Source of the DNA: Peltaster fructicola
Taxonomy: Eukaryota; Ascomycota; Dothideomycetes
Direction of reading: 5' to 3'
Length of the DNA stretch: 64,000 nucleotides
Assembly (NCBI GenBank): GCA_001592805.2
Contig: CP051139.1
Coordinates: 2,790,001 to 2,854,000 of the forward strand
Numbering within the stretch: the stretch's first letter is position 1; every line of letters begins with the position of its first letter. Under the pieces are notes generated by a model. The model was given only the letters and a program-made list of their open reading frames with translations, did no database searches and was not told the DNA's origin. Shown here one piece after another: positions 1-12,891 of this stretch. The translations under genes were made by a program, and so were the position numbers.

Positions 1-2127
<2,127 letters not shown>

Positions 2128-4686
2128 TCAACACAAGCGAAGCATTTGCGAGGTGTTCTGGCGCTGCGATGGTTTCACAACAAGCACGATAGATTGCATC
2201 CTAAGTCGCTATCTCTGAGCATGGTCCTGAATGGACTAACAGATAGAGCTCACGATAGCACTCTCATAGACTGTATTATGCAGCGAGCACGATGCTGCTC
2301 CCTCTACCGTGACCAACTGCCACGCACACCGCTTGTGACACGATCCTCGTACTGATCCACGATTACTCCTATGCTGCATCATTGGCGATGCAAGGTGATG
2401 CCCTCGCGTACCCGATGCAGGATAGTAGTGACGACAGCTGAGTCCAGGCCTCGACAGGCCTCAATCTGCAGCAACTTACGAGGACTCGCGTGATTGGAAG
2501 AAAAGCTTACAAGGAAACCAATCGACTGGCTCTGCTATGATGTCCTTGACTTTTACCTGAGCTTTTTCTAGGACAAGCTTCAGCCTAAGGAAATTTCAAG
2601 AAACCACCACCCATGGTCATTCTTTGGTACAGGATGCAGTAGTCTCTCGCTTGCTCGCAGTGGTCTATGGATCTCGCAGACATATCGGCCTTTGCTCAAG
2701 GTGCGCAGATCTTGCTTCGAAGTGTGAGCGTGCGCATGGTCGGACCCGTTATCCTGCATAAAGCTGGAAGGGACAAGTTGGAGGAACGCACTCTGCGACA
2801 ATGGCTTTGCGATCGCCAGACCCACGTTATGTGTTCGAGGGCATCATTCGATAGCGGTCCTCCACATATCGGCAAGATATATTTGGACAATGGTTCGTAT
2901 TTCCCAGGCGGCCTTTTGGTCGGTGGTACTCTCGCATCCTTGTCGAGCAATATTGGGCAGCCACACTTTGGATTTCCGCATCTTCCACCGATCACTTCTT
3001 CGAACAGATGCATGAGGAGAGTCTCGTGCGTCAGACAACTGCAAGGTGCTTGGACCACGATGAATGATGTCTTTGCAAGAGTGTGATTCCCCACGCTGCA
3101 TGCGGAGACGATCTCCTAGTATAGACAGTAATAGGAGCGGCGGGATACCCTCTCATGAGCACTGTACATGGGCACAATCGGCGCCCCTCGTCGCCCTGTG
3201 ATCCAGTTATCCTGGTCGAGAATGTGATGACCCGGTAACTTCCAGTATCAAGCTTCATCATGTGCAAAGGGATAGGAACACTTGGCGACGTCCTTCAAGC
3301 GAGCGCTCGACACTGAGCGCGACAGCGTTGTTGAATTGAAGTCGATATAAGCAACTGTGTAGAAGCCACTATGCGAAGCTACCACAGACGGACTCATGCC
3401 TGGAAATGGTCAGTCAGCATGAAAGGAAGGCTACAGGCGGTCGTGTAACCGATGTGCGCATGAATCATGCATAGACGCACAGGGATCATATCTGTTGGTG
3501 ATGATGATGATGATGACACAGCGGCTTGCGGTCCATGCGCAGGAAGAGACATGATGTGAGCGCGCACGGCACGGCCGATGACAGCGGTGAGGGAGAGTGA
3601 GGGTGTCTGCAGTTGTGATTGCTCGGAAATAAGCACAATCCTTGACCTTTCTCGTCTCTTGTCAAGCCGTAGTTGCGCGAGACTTTTGATGTGTCTTCTG
3701 ACGCATAAGAAGGACCAATGGAAGCCATACCGCTCACGGCGAAGCGTACCGTTAGGAGTGTGTCGCGTGAACGCAGCGCCAACATGTCTCACTGCAGGCC
3801 TGACTCGTGGCCCATATCATGACATAAGGTATCGGAGTGCAGATTTGATTTCAGAGCCATGCCGCTCCACTCGCTGTTGAATGATACCTTGCTGTAAATG
3901 GTAGTGCAGCATCCGCATACAGATACATCGGATGCCTTCGCTGATCATAGATTGCTTTAGATGAATGAACCGCGGCTCGAAAAACGGGCAGATGTCCAGA
4001 CACGCAGCAGGAGGTCTTCGACACACTGTTGTTGGTTGTGCTCCCTTCTGCTGCATCGTGTGTGTGTCGTGGGTATCCTTCTCAGCCTCACGGGGTCGAT
4101 GCTGCATGCAGCCAAGAACTGTAACGGTATGCATGCGCTGAAGAAGTATATCTTGCCGCGGACATTGTTTTTGTGAACCAGCCAATCCACATAGCTCTTA
4201 CTCTCGTCGTTTACATCGACGAACAGCATTCATTCAGCATGCCAGGCTATCTCGCTTGCGGTAATCCTATCGTGTTGTTGTCTGTTCCCAGCTGAATGGT
4301 ATTGGCAAATGAGATTGTCAGACGGACATCTCGCCACCCGTCGTCGTAATCAAGAGAAGGGGCGTATGGCAAGTAGAAGGCGGTACAGCGTACGAGGCAA
4401 AGAAGGCTTCTGCGTCACCCAGCTGAACGACCGGATGCATCCCTGTCATCGTGCTGTTGTCCAACATCGCCACCATCGACGGGCGCTTGTTGGAAAGACG
4501 GCCTCGCATATGAGCTTGCTGCCACAGCATGTCAAGCTGGTCGCTCAACCGTGCAGATTGAGATGTCCTTGCAGGTTGCGATGAGCTCATGCATAGTGGA
4601 TGGACTGTGTTGAAGGCGTGGGAGTGATAGATTGCACGCGTTCCTACCCGGACAGCGCACGTACCACCGCACAGAAGCTGCGCATG
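2128..4686. other. gene-free stretch, 2.5 kb
   Basis: It holds the 3' UTR of the helicase and then no recognisable gene. Open frames occur on both strands (for example 2667-3086 + and 2696-3094 -), but they overlap each other, match no family I know and lack a convincing splice pattern. A short (GAT)5 run lies at 3500-3516. The stretch may hold distal regulatory DNA of the CON7-like gene or non-coding RNA. I cannot support a coding gene. Confidence 0.5.
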
Positions 4687-6468
4687 AGACTTTCTCTTGA
4701 TCCAAACCTAATCTATCACACATTAGCCTCTCTATTCGAACAGCGCATAACGATACACGTGAACACGAGCCTCCGTACCTGGAGACCCGCAAGAAAGGTG
4801 CATAGAGACGGAGCTAGTGAGACTACGACACCACGACCGCAGAGGGCTGCAAGCGAACACCCAAGGTTGGATCTTACGCGCGCAGATCACCTGGCCAAGA
4901 GACGGTGACAGCAGCAGGGCACAACACAACGCGTGGCTTGGAGAGGGCAGCACCCAACCACAGTCAGCAAATCACCCTCGGGTCACAGCGACATTTTCGC
5001 GAAACAGAAAAATTAAGAGGAGGACTTGAGAGGAGTGAGAGCTGATCCTTGATCGCCGGAGCTCCACCACTCACTGGCCCACTCGAGAGGATCTCATCAT
5101 CTGCTGCTACTTTCGCGCTTTTCCTCTTTTCACTCTAACATCTGCTAGCACACTTCCTCTCTACTGTGTACCAGCCATCGACCACACGACCCAGAGTTCT
5201 TGTTTGCGTGCGTTGCAGGCGTCGTTCCCTTCTCACAACCAACATAGCCGAAAGGCGCCACTGCACCACAAACGGCTACTCATTACCTCACTCTCACCTT
5301 TTGCGGACCCAGTGTGTCTCTGCCACATTATTCGCAGGGTGTCAACACGCCACTCTAACGCTGCTTCCGCTCAGTCAACTCCACTTTTTGGGAAGACTAG
5401 ACAATATTCGCCGGACAGGACCACAACTGTCAATCAAGCACAGTCGCTCTGCCACCATTCACAGCTGTTTGCGCGCCAGCAGCAAGCAATCTCATCCGCG
5501 GCGCATCTCACGAGACAAGATTATTCCTTTTCCCTGCCGTTCTGCTCGACCAGAATACGGCACTGCTGGCTGCTCTTCATTCCGCGGGCTTCGAAGCTTT
5601 TTTTTTCTCTCTTGCCAATCCCGGCAAGGTCACAAGTGCCTCCCACGCAGCAGTGTCAACCTCTCATCATCGTCTCGTCTGCCTCATTACGCAGCCGTCC
5701 GTAGAGTTGCTACCTTCTCATTCAAAGACGGAACATTGACTGTTCTGGGCTCTGGAAGGTTCCGTGGGTGTGAATAGACAAACTGAGGAGGCGAAGCACA
5801 ACAACTGCGCCAAGTCACATTTTGCTTCTTCCCTTTTGATGCTCAGGAGAAAGCAACGAGAGCAAAGCACGTCTCGTCAGTCTGAAAACATACACGCACG
5901 CAGACACGCATCCCTCGATTTGCAATCTACTCTCGACCAACTTCTCTTGAGCCACGCTAGAAGCATTCCCTGTAGCGTACGCTCCTGCTGCAAATCATCC
6001 GGCGAACTCTTTGCGCTCAGGTGCCGAGGAGGAGAATAAAAACTGCGCTACTTATCACATCGTCTCTTGCGCTATTCCATCTTCTCTCAATCCAAAACAA
6101 GTGCCTTTCTGGCCGGGTGCATCGAAATCAACTGCTACCAAACTCGCATCATCGAGTCGAGCCAGACACTACATCGGGCACTTGTACCAGCCGGTCCCCT
6201 GCACACTGGTATCAAACTTGTTCCTAGCGACTTGTTGGCGCAGCCGCTTTCTTTGACTTCGAATCCTACTACCACTTACGAAGTGTCGAATCGACGTGGT
6301 GTTGTTGGCACAAGCAAACGCGTGGATACACGTCTCCAAACCAACCCACTACAACAAACAACCACCACTACCACCATTACCACCCTACCCACCGACCGCG
6401 ACGTCGAAAAGTCTAGCGCACCAGCTTGCGTTCAGACACTACCATTCTCGAAGAGCCATCCATAGTCA
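4687..6468 (+). promoter_or_regulatory. putative long, ATG-depleted 5' leader/promoter of the CON7-like gene
   Basis: Reading every base from 4687 to 6468, I find one ATG on the + strand (5839), although about one per 64 positions is expected. Its reverse complement CAT occurs about 35 times by my count. This strand-specific loss of start codons is what selection on a scanned 5' UTR leaves behind. From about 5060 the + strand is pyrimidine-rich, with a T9 run at 5598-5606. The last 130 nt before the start are CA/ACC-rich. Where promoter ends and leader begins cannot be set from sequence; introns inside the leader are possible. Confidence 0.55.
5839..6039 (+). other. upstream ORF in the CON7-like leader (66 codons)
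   Basis: This frame opens at the only ATG in the leader and closes at TAA 6037-6039, 429 nt before the main start. It encodes a basic Arg/Ser/His-rich peptide beginning MLRRKQREQS, with no family I recognise. As the single upstream start codon it could restrain translation of the main frame, unless it is spliced out. Confidence 0.35.
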
Positions 6469-7861
6469 ATGGATGGTAGACAGTCCGAGTATTCGCAGTC
6501 AGGTTTGAGCTCACCATACGCGCATTACAACGAACATCTTTCTGAGGCATCACCCGCAGATCAGTCGTCTGCTGTGCAGTATCCAGGAGGACAGGACTAC
6601 AAGTCTTCCAACTTCTCCAGCTCAGCAACACCCGACTCGAGTTACGGTCTCCCGCAGTCGTCGCGATCAGGCTCGTTCCCCGAGTACATTCAGCGATCCT
6701 ACGCAGACGGCCAGCAGAGTCGCTACTCGCAGCAGGGAGCGCAAGGGGGAAACCACGCAATGGCGCAAACATCAAGTCCGTCTCTCTCCATGCCTGATGG
6801 CCACCAGCCAAATGGTCATGCGCCACAGCATCACCACATGAAATCTGACGCAGACGTTCCAATAGATCCCTCCATAGCTCAGTCGAGCCCATCCTACCCT
6901 CCACCGCACTACCCTTCGCCATACCAGCCTTCGCACGACATGTCGCAGTACCAGTCGCAGGGCATGCCCTATGGTCGACCTGATTGGCCTCAGTACGGTC
7001 AGCCGATGCAGTACGGACAATCTCCAGCAACAACCGGTGGCGCTGTACCCAACATGCAAGCGCATGGTGTCGCTCGTCCTCCACAAGTACGTTTCTCCGA
7101 TCTGGCAGGAATAACATCAAAAGTCTGACTCTCACTGACACAGGCACAGGGCGGACATCCACTGTCCACCGTATACTCGTTCGTCCCGATTCCAGGCGCT
7201 CAGCAGCACAAGCGACCACGACGGCGTTACGAAGAGATTGAGAGAATGTACAAGTGTGGCTGGAATGGTTGTGAAAAAGCATACGGAACACTCAACCACT
7301 TGAATGCGCACGTCACTATGCAGTCGCATGGAACCAAACGCACTCCAGAAGGTATGTCATGCTTCTTGTACTGCTTGACATGTGATGTGGTTGTTTTGTG
7401 CTGCAAGCGGGCGCTAGCATATCATGGCAATCCATGTCTGGTTATAGCGCCACAACAACTTACCACACATACGGTACCGCAAGGCTAGAGAACATCGAGC
7501 TGACTTTTCTACAGAATTCAAGGAAATTCGCAAGGAGTGGAAGGCCAAGAAGAAGGAGGAAGAGCATCAACGAAAGCAAGAGGAGGAGCGACACCGTGCC
7601 GACTCCCAACGCCAGGGTGATGCTCCCCAAGGCCAAGGTCAATCGTCTCAGTATGGCGGTCAGCACATCATGCAACCACAGATGGGAGGGCCACAGCTTC
7701 CACCGATCGGCTATCAGTCTGCTGGTGCAGGTCAGGCCCAAGGACAGTACGGCCAGCCGCAACAGGTAGATGGCGCTCAGCAGTACGGCGGCTATGCCGG
7801 TCAAGGCTACCCACAGAGCCCATATGCGCAGGGTGGCATGCAGTACCAGCAGCGTGAGTAG
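6469..7861 (+). CDS. C2H2 zinc-finger transcription factor, CON7-like
   Basis: Predicted nuclear DNA-binding regulator of 390 residues. Exons are 6469-7086, 7144-7351 and 7515-7861. The first ~200 residues are Ser/Gln/Pro/Tyr-rich and look disordered. The conserved core reads PLSTVYSFVPIPGAQQHKRP, then a basic RRRYEEIERM stretch and one C2H2 finger (YKCGWNGCEKAYG, LNHLNAHVTMQSHG). A charged helix follows (FKEIRKEWKAKKKEEE), probably a coiled coil, then a Gln/Gly/Tyr-rich tail. This core is the one I associate with CON7, a morphogenesis regulator in Magnaporthe and Fusarium; that link is from memory of the motif. The first intron has two in-frame acceptors (after 7143 and 7149) that differ by two residues. 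The 163-nt second intron is longer than usual. The gene sits between two gene-poor stretches and has an exceptionally long leader. Confidence 0.8.
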
Positions 7862-10695
7862 CGTTGAGCAATGCCAATAGGGTCTTTGTTAATGATAGCA
7901 CAGATTAGCATGACTACAAAGGGCCGCTCAGTCAGACACATTAATCAATCAATCCCTAATGAGGCATTTCGGATCTATGACACCCTCAGCATTCGTTTGG
8001 CGTTGATCATTCCTTCTTTTTTTCTTTGCGTCTGCTCTGTGCTTTCAGTCTGGTCCTGCTTGGTCAGACGAATGTACAGAGCATTCTTGGTGGGAGAGAA
8101 GCATAACTGCTTGAGGAGTAAGCCACGCTGGTCGTCGCAAATGGTTATGATATACACGGCCGCGCTGGACCAAAGATACCTTTTGAGAGGAAAAGACAGG
8201 CCTATCTTCACAGAGTACCATGTTTATTGGAAGGGAGGTCTGATGAGAGACATTTGAGGAGGAACTCGATAAAGCCCATACTGCCTTCGCCGTCATCTCA
8301 CTCGAGAGGGCAGCTAACAGATGTCTCGCTTTACATAGTGAAGTGTCGAGATTGAGTATATCGTATTGAAATCGTGCGTTGCATTATGTGTCTGTCGTTG
8401 CTGAGTATCGTTGTGCTGCCTAGGTGTGCCTGTTCGCACGGTGTGTTTATCTGTTCTGGTTCACCACCGTCGTTCGTATCATCGTATGTGTGCTGCACAC
8501 TCTCTGCCACGAAGGGTCACTTTAGCTGCTGCTGCAACGCTAGACAGGGCTGAAAGGACCACCCTGCCTGTAGAACACCACCAGGAATGCTTCTAGCGCG
8601 AACAGGCATGCAGACAAACGACGGCGCGCAGCGAGATATGCTTAAAGGCGATAGAGTGCTGACGAGAATAGGTAGAGCCTTGTTACACGGCGTGAGCGGG
8701 TGTGTCTGCTAAGGGCGATGGACTTTCGACTGGTCGCCTCTAGGGTGACAGGCCTTCGGGAGCATGCTAACTGTGCTAGCAGACCGAGCGATGGATCTAG
8801 GTTGATGGCACGATAGCAGAGCGGCGACGGACTTACTTAGAAGCAACGTCCTTTTGATGAATTAGCTGTCTTCGACGAAGCATATAGTGAGGCAAGAGTG
8901 GTCGGATCACCCAAGCACAGTACTGTCTGGTGTCGTTGAGATGACAACAGGTCTGAGGTTCTCCGAAGGGATACATCATTCTTCAAGGCGCTAGCTCTTC
9001 GCAGCTCGCCTACCAGGGCCTTCTATTCGACATCAGCCATCGACTGCCCATTGTTCGCGGGAAGTCAGACGCCTCACGACTGGGTCTCAGCAAAACTCCA
9101 TTGAAATCAGTGGCTGCCCGATCAGATCAGTCTGCTCTGCCGTTGTCTATCGCTGTGCAGGACTAGGGTGTCGGTACTGACCAGGCCTGTTGCGTTCATT
9201 AGTGCTCTCCTGGCCTGTTCTCCAATGAGAAGAAATGCAAGACGGAAGCTATTGTCCGCAGTATGCTGAGACCGAAGCCTAGAATGTCGCAGCGGGAGGG
9301 AAAATCTTCGCCATCCTCACACCATTGTCATTCTTCCTCCCTTCAGCCTTGACATCGCGAGGCGCAGGCAATATCGAAAGGCATCGAGCTTGACATTGCC
9401 ATTGACGTCGCTGCCAGGCGCGGCTGTGCTAAAGCTTCGTTCTGCCTGTCAGATGGACTCACAGCAGGAAATTGAACGTTCGAGCCGTCTCATCACGACA
9501 ACTCTGCAGCCACAATATACCAGTGTATCCTAAGGTTATGCCTGCTGCGAGCTCGAAAATACCTTGGACAACCACAGGACGTGAAGAGCAGACTGCTATG
9601 GAATCCTCTCACCGTTAGTGACGAGCGCTTGTAGGTGAAGTTGAGACAGCTGGCAGCCAGTCCATATCGAGCAAACGACGACAGCTCACTGAGAGTCGTC
9701 AGAAGAGTCTCATGCGGATGACGACTGGCCATGAGGGATGCTGTGCTGCTGGACAACATGCTGTGATCCAGGAATCAGCTCCAGGACTTATCATGGCCGG
9801 CCTTCACGACTCCTCAAGCTCGCACGTCCCACCGCTCCACAAGCCATGCTTGATGGCATTGCGCCTGTTAACGCAGATGTAGAATGGCAAGATGGTCGCT
9901 TCAGTCTGCGAGATGCAAGTCCTACGACAACGTCTGGCGGCGAAACTATACACTGAAACATCCTTCACGCCTCCTCGCGCAACTCTCGGCCGGGTCCTCT
10001 GGATGGACAGCAATAGTCTGATGGGATTGAAAGAGCAGGCAAAAGTACGAACATTCCATGGCTGAGGACTTCAGATATCGACAAGGTGCAAGCGAGATGT
10101 TGTCTTTCTTGACAGGAGATACCACATGGGCAGTGTTCAAACGAGATCTTGGCTTGCCACAACCACAAGCATTCACGCCTTTCCGTTTCTCGATCCACTC
10201 ATTGGCGACGAACAAGCCTGTGGACGTTGGTCAACATAGGATGGGTATAGGGTCCACAGAAGCTGATGATGAAAGCCTGCCTCGTACGTCTCTTCAAGTA
10301 CCAACGGCGTCGAATTGCTCGCAAAAAGAAACCACGCCATCTCGAACAGCCGCAGGAGGGATTTGATCATCAAGAGGAACGCGAACGAGCGTGCTTTCGC
10401 TTAGATGCTCAACCAGAGGCAGCTACGACAGCTTGCAAATCCTCAAGGATCGAAACTCGATTACACGACACGGGAGTAGGCGAACTAGTATGCGGTAAAG
10501 CACACCTTCTCTGCGACCAGTATATTGCTCCTTGCTTAGAAAAGTGCCAGAGGGTCTGACAAGCTCGATAGCTCGCTCTCTGAATCGACAAGCACTGTAA
10601 TGTCTGACGGGGCTACCGACAATCGCCTGCTAGACCTCACCTCGCTAATAATGAGACCATTAAGTATGTGTGTACAGGGTATCAACAACGTCAAC
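7862..10695. other. gene-poor stretch, 2.8 kb
   Basis: No recognisable gene. A GTGAGT at 7854 overlaps the CON7-like stop; splicing there would reach TAG almost at once and barely change the product. On the minus strand, an ATG at about 9759 opens a frame with Ser-rich, protein-like composition (MLSSSTASLMASRHPHETLL), possibly spliced at a GTGAGA. I could not join it to a convincing second exon. Open frames at 10058-10366 and 10266-10559 on the + strand match nothing I know. The region may hold 3' UTRs and regulatory DNA. Confidence 0.45.
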
Positions 10696-12692
10696 TCAAG
10701 ATTCATCGACGCCCAGACTACTGCCGTCCCATCGTTTCGATTTCGACTGACGGATCTTCGCACTCGGTGTCCCGCCGGACGCCTTCGATCGCAGCCCCTT
10801 GGTTGTCTTTGTCGGACTTTGAGTGTATTCATCATCCTGAGGACCTTCATTCTCCTTGTCCTCATACACGTCGACACAAGTAAGTCCTCTCGTCAGTATC
10901 TCTAGCTTAGCATCGACATGGGCGTCCTGCAGTTCCATCTCTGCATCACGTGCTGCTCGCCAACGTCGCTGCTCGAGTCGCATCTGTGTCTCGAACTCAC
11001 GCCAGCATTCGTCTCTTGTCTCAGCTTCTATCTCGTCCATGCGTGCCTCTGATGCTCTCCAAGCATCCTCAGCGTCCAATCGACGTTCTTGCTCCTCGAT
11101 AAGTTGGAGTTGGGCAATTTCCAGTTCAGCTCTCAAAGCAGCGATGGTCTCAATGGCAGCATCGAAGTCCCCTTGCAACGTGCTAGGCGAGTCTCGTCCG
11201 TCTGCATTTAACCTATGCTCGAGACCTGTATGCAATGTTGACGTAGTCGATGGTATCCTTGGCACTGTAATCTCTTTCGCAAGTGCAGAGTATCTGAGAA
11301 TCTGGCTTGTGCCGTTGAAGTCTCCAAGAGGATCTGCTGTGACGATCATAATGGCTTTCTGCGGCTGGTACTTCTGCGGTTGCTGTGCAAAGGTGTTGCT
11401 AAACAGCAGCTCTGTGAGCTTACACTGTCTGTATGGCATTCGTGAAGGGTTAGTGGAAGAAAGGTTTTCAGCCTGTGTCTGCATGCACTGCCCGAGGTAC
11501 ATGAGCGAAGAGTTGATCTTTCCGGCCTCTGCAAGCGTTTGTCCTGCTGTACCAGCCAGTCGAGCACGTTCAGACCCTATTCCTGTCAATAAACAATCAT
11601 TGTCCGAACGCTACTACTCACCAGCCATGTCTACTATCGTCAGTGCACTGCTGGTCCAAGGACCGGGCACTTGTGAGCGTCGTCGTTTCTTAACTTCAAC
11701 ACAGAAGAAGCCATGGCTCCGTGAGCTTGTTGCATTGCTGCCAGTGCCAGCAACCTTTCTTTCGTGGATGCCAGCCTCGAGAACGAGGATGGCCTCCTCC
11801 AGAGAAGTGCATACCACTTTTCGCAGACCTGCCACGACCTTTCGGTCCTGACTGAGTTCTGTGATCTTGAAGAGTAGCGCTCTCCGTTTGGCGACTGCTT
11901 TACCCGAGGTCGAAGGGATCAGCAGATCATGAATCTTGTCGTTGTAGACCTCGTACATCGATACGACAAAAGCGAACTCAGCAGAGTCATCAATTGTCAT
12001 GTCGATCCCCTCTACAGACGGTTCTGTTGGTAGCGTGCCGTAGTCTGGGAGGTATCTCCTCGACACCATGGTCGAGATGAAGGAAGTCTCAAGAGCAGGA
12101 GTTGCAGCCCGCGAGGCTCTCGAAGGATCATAGATCAATGACTCCAGGAAGTCATCAGCCAGTGTAAGCTGTGCTTCGGTAACGTCGGCTGCGCAAAGAG
12201 AGGAGAATGCTGTGTTTGAGGTCTTCACCGGTGCAAGATGCGAGGCAGCATTCGAGAAGATGGTGTCCAATGTCATCTGGACAATGCCGCGCTGCGCACG
12301 AGAACCAAGAATCGTGTGACTCTGTCTGATCATAAGCATACTGTAGCAGCAACACCGTGACAACATACCTTGCCACTGCCTGTCACACCCAGTGTCGCTA
12401 TTGTGCCATCTCGTCCTTGATGCGCTGGCTCGCCGAACACACCCTGTATCATCTCAACGATACCCGTGTTGGTAAACAGCTCGTCTTGCTCCGTCTCTTC
12501 CTCAAAGACCTGAGTGAACGCGAATCGCTCCACTGCTCTCTTGCGATTGTCTCCTACGGGAGGATGGACTGTAACATGCGTAGGGATACCATGTTCATTG
12601 ACAGGCTCAACATTGAGGAAGCGTTCGGCAGGATGTGTAGCGGGCCTCAGACGCAGGAACACGTCGAACAACGCCGAAGTTGGTTTGTCCAT
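10696..12692 (-). CDS. kinesin motor protein, possibly kinesin-6-like
   Basis: ATP-driven microtubule motor of about 634 residues. Exons, in transcript order, are 12692-12369, 12321-11622 and 11576-10696. The N-terminus FDVFLRLRPATHP begins the motor. The P-loop GVTGSGKSHTILG spans the first splice junction, NATSSRSHGFF is switch I and DMAGSERAR is switch II. Switch II comes out canonical only if the second intron uses the downstream AG (acceptor ending at 11577); the AG six bases earlier (ending at 11583) would insert Ile-Gly. The motor ends near LAEAGKINSSLMYLGQ. A long charged coiled coil follows (residues ~450-550, ELEIAQLQLIEEQERRLDAE) and then a short basic tail. The RFLNVEP and TLGVTGSGK wording resembles a fungal kinesin group I tentatively place near kinesin-6; the subfamily is uncertain. 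It diverges from the PPR gene across 199 bp. Confidence 0.88.
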
Positions 12693-12891
12693 GGCTGTGC
12701 TTGTCACTTGGTGGTTGTCTTTGAGGTGTAACAACCTCGACGCTATCCACAATAAAGTGTTGACGAGGCTCAAACACGCCTAGCAACTATCGATAAGGAA
12801 TTTATGCTTTGGGAAGTATGCCGAGAACTCCCTTCTCGACGAACTATCAATCGAAGAGAGAACTCATAAGTCCATCTATGCCATCCGATCT
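12693..12891. promoter_or_regulatory. 199-bp divergent promoter, kinesin / PPR gene
   Basis: This is the space between the two outward-facing start codons at 12692 (-) and 12892 (+). No TATA box or known binding site stands out. An out-of-frame ATG at 12879 starts a short frame that overlaps the PPR start. Confidence 0.5.

Noticed and set aside
2696-3094. Cys-containing minus-strand frame (CGNPKCGCPILL) resembling a metal-binding motif
   Set aside because: One isolated motif without a family match; the opposite strand is equally open.
5166-5777. 203-codon open frame on the + strand in the leader
   Set aside because: It does not begin with ATG; the stretch has no ATG at all, so it fits a leader and not a gene.
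6413-7291. 292-codon open frame antisense to the CON7-like gene
   Set aside because: Low-complexity mirror of the Gln/Pro-rich coding strand and spans an intron of the real gene.
10856-11851. 331-codon open frame antisense to the kinesin
   Set aside because: Ser/Cys-rich shadow of the coiled-coil coding strand; no domain and no independent splice pattern.
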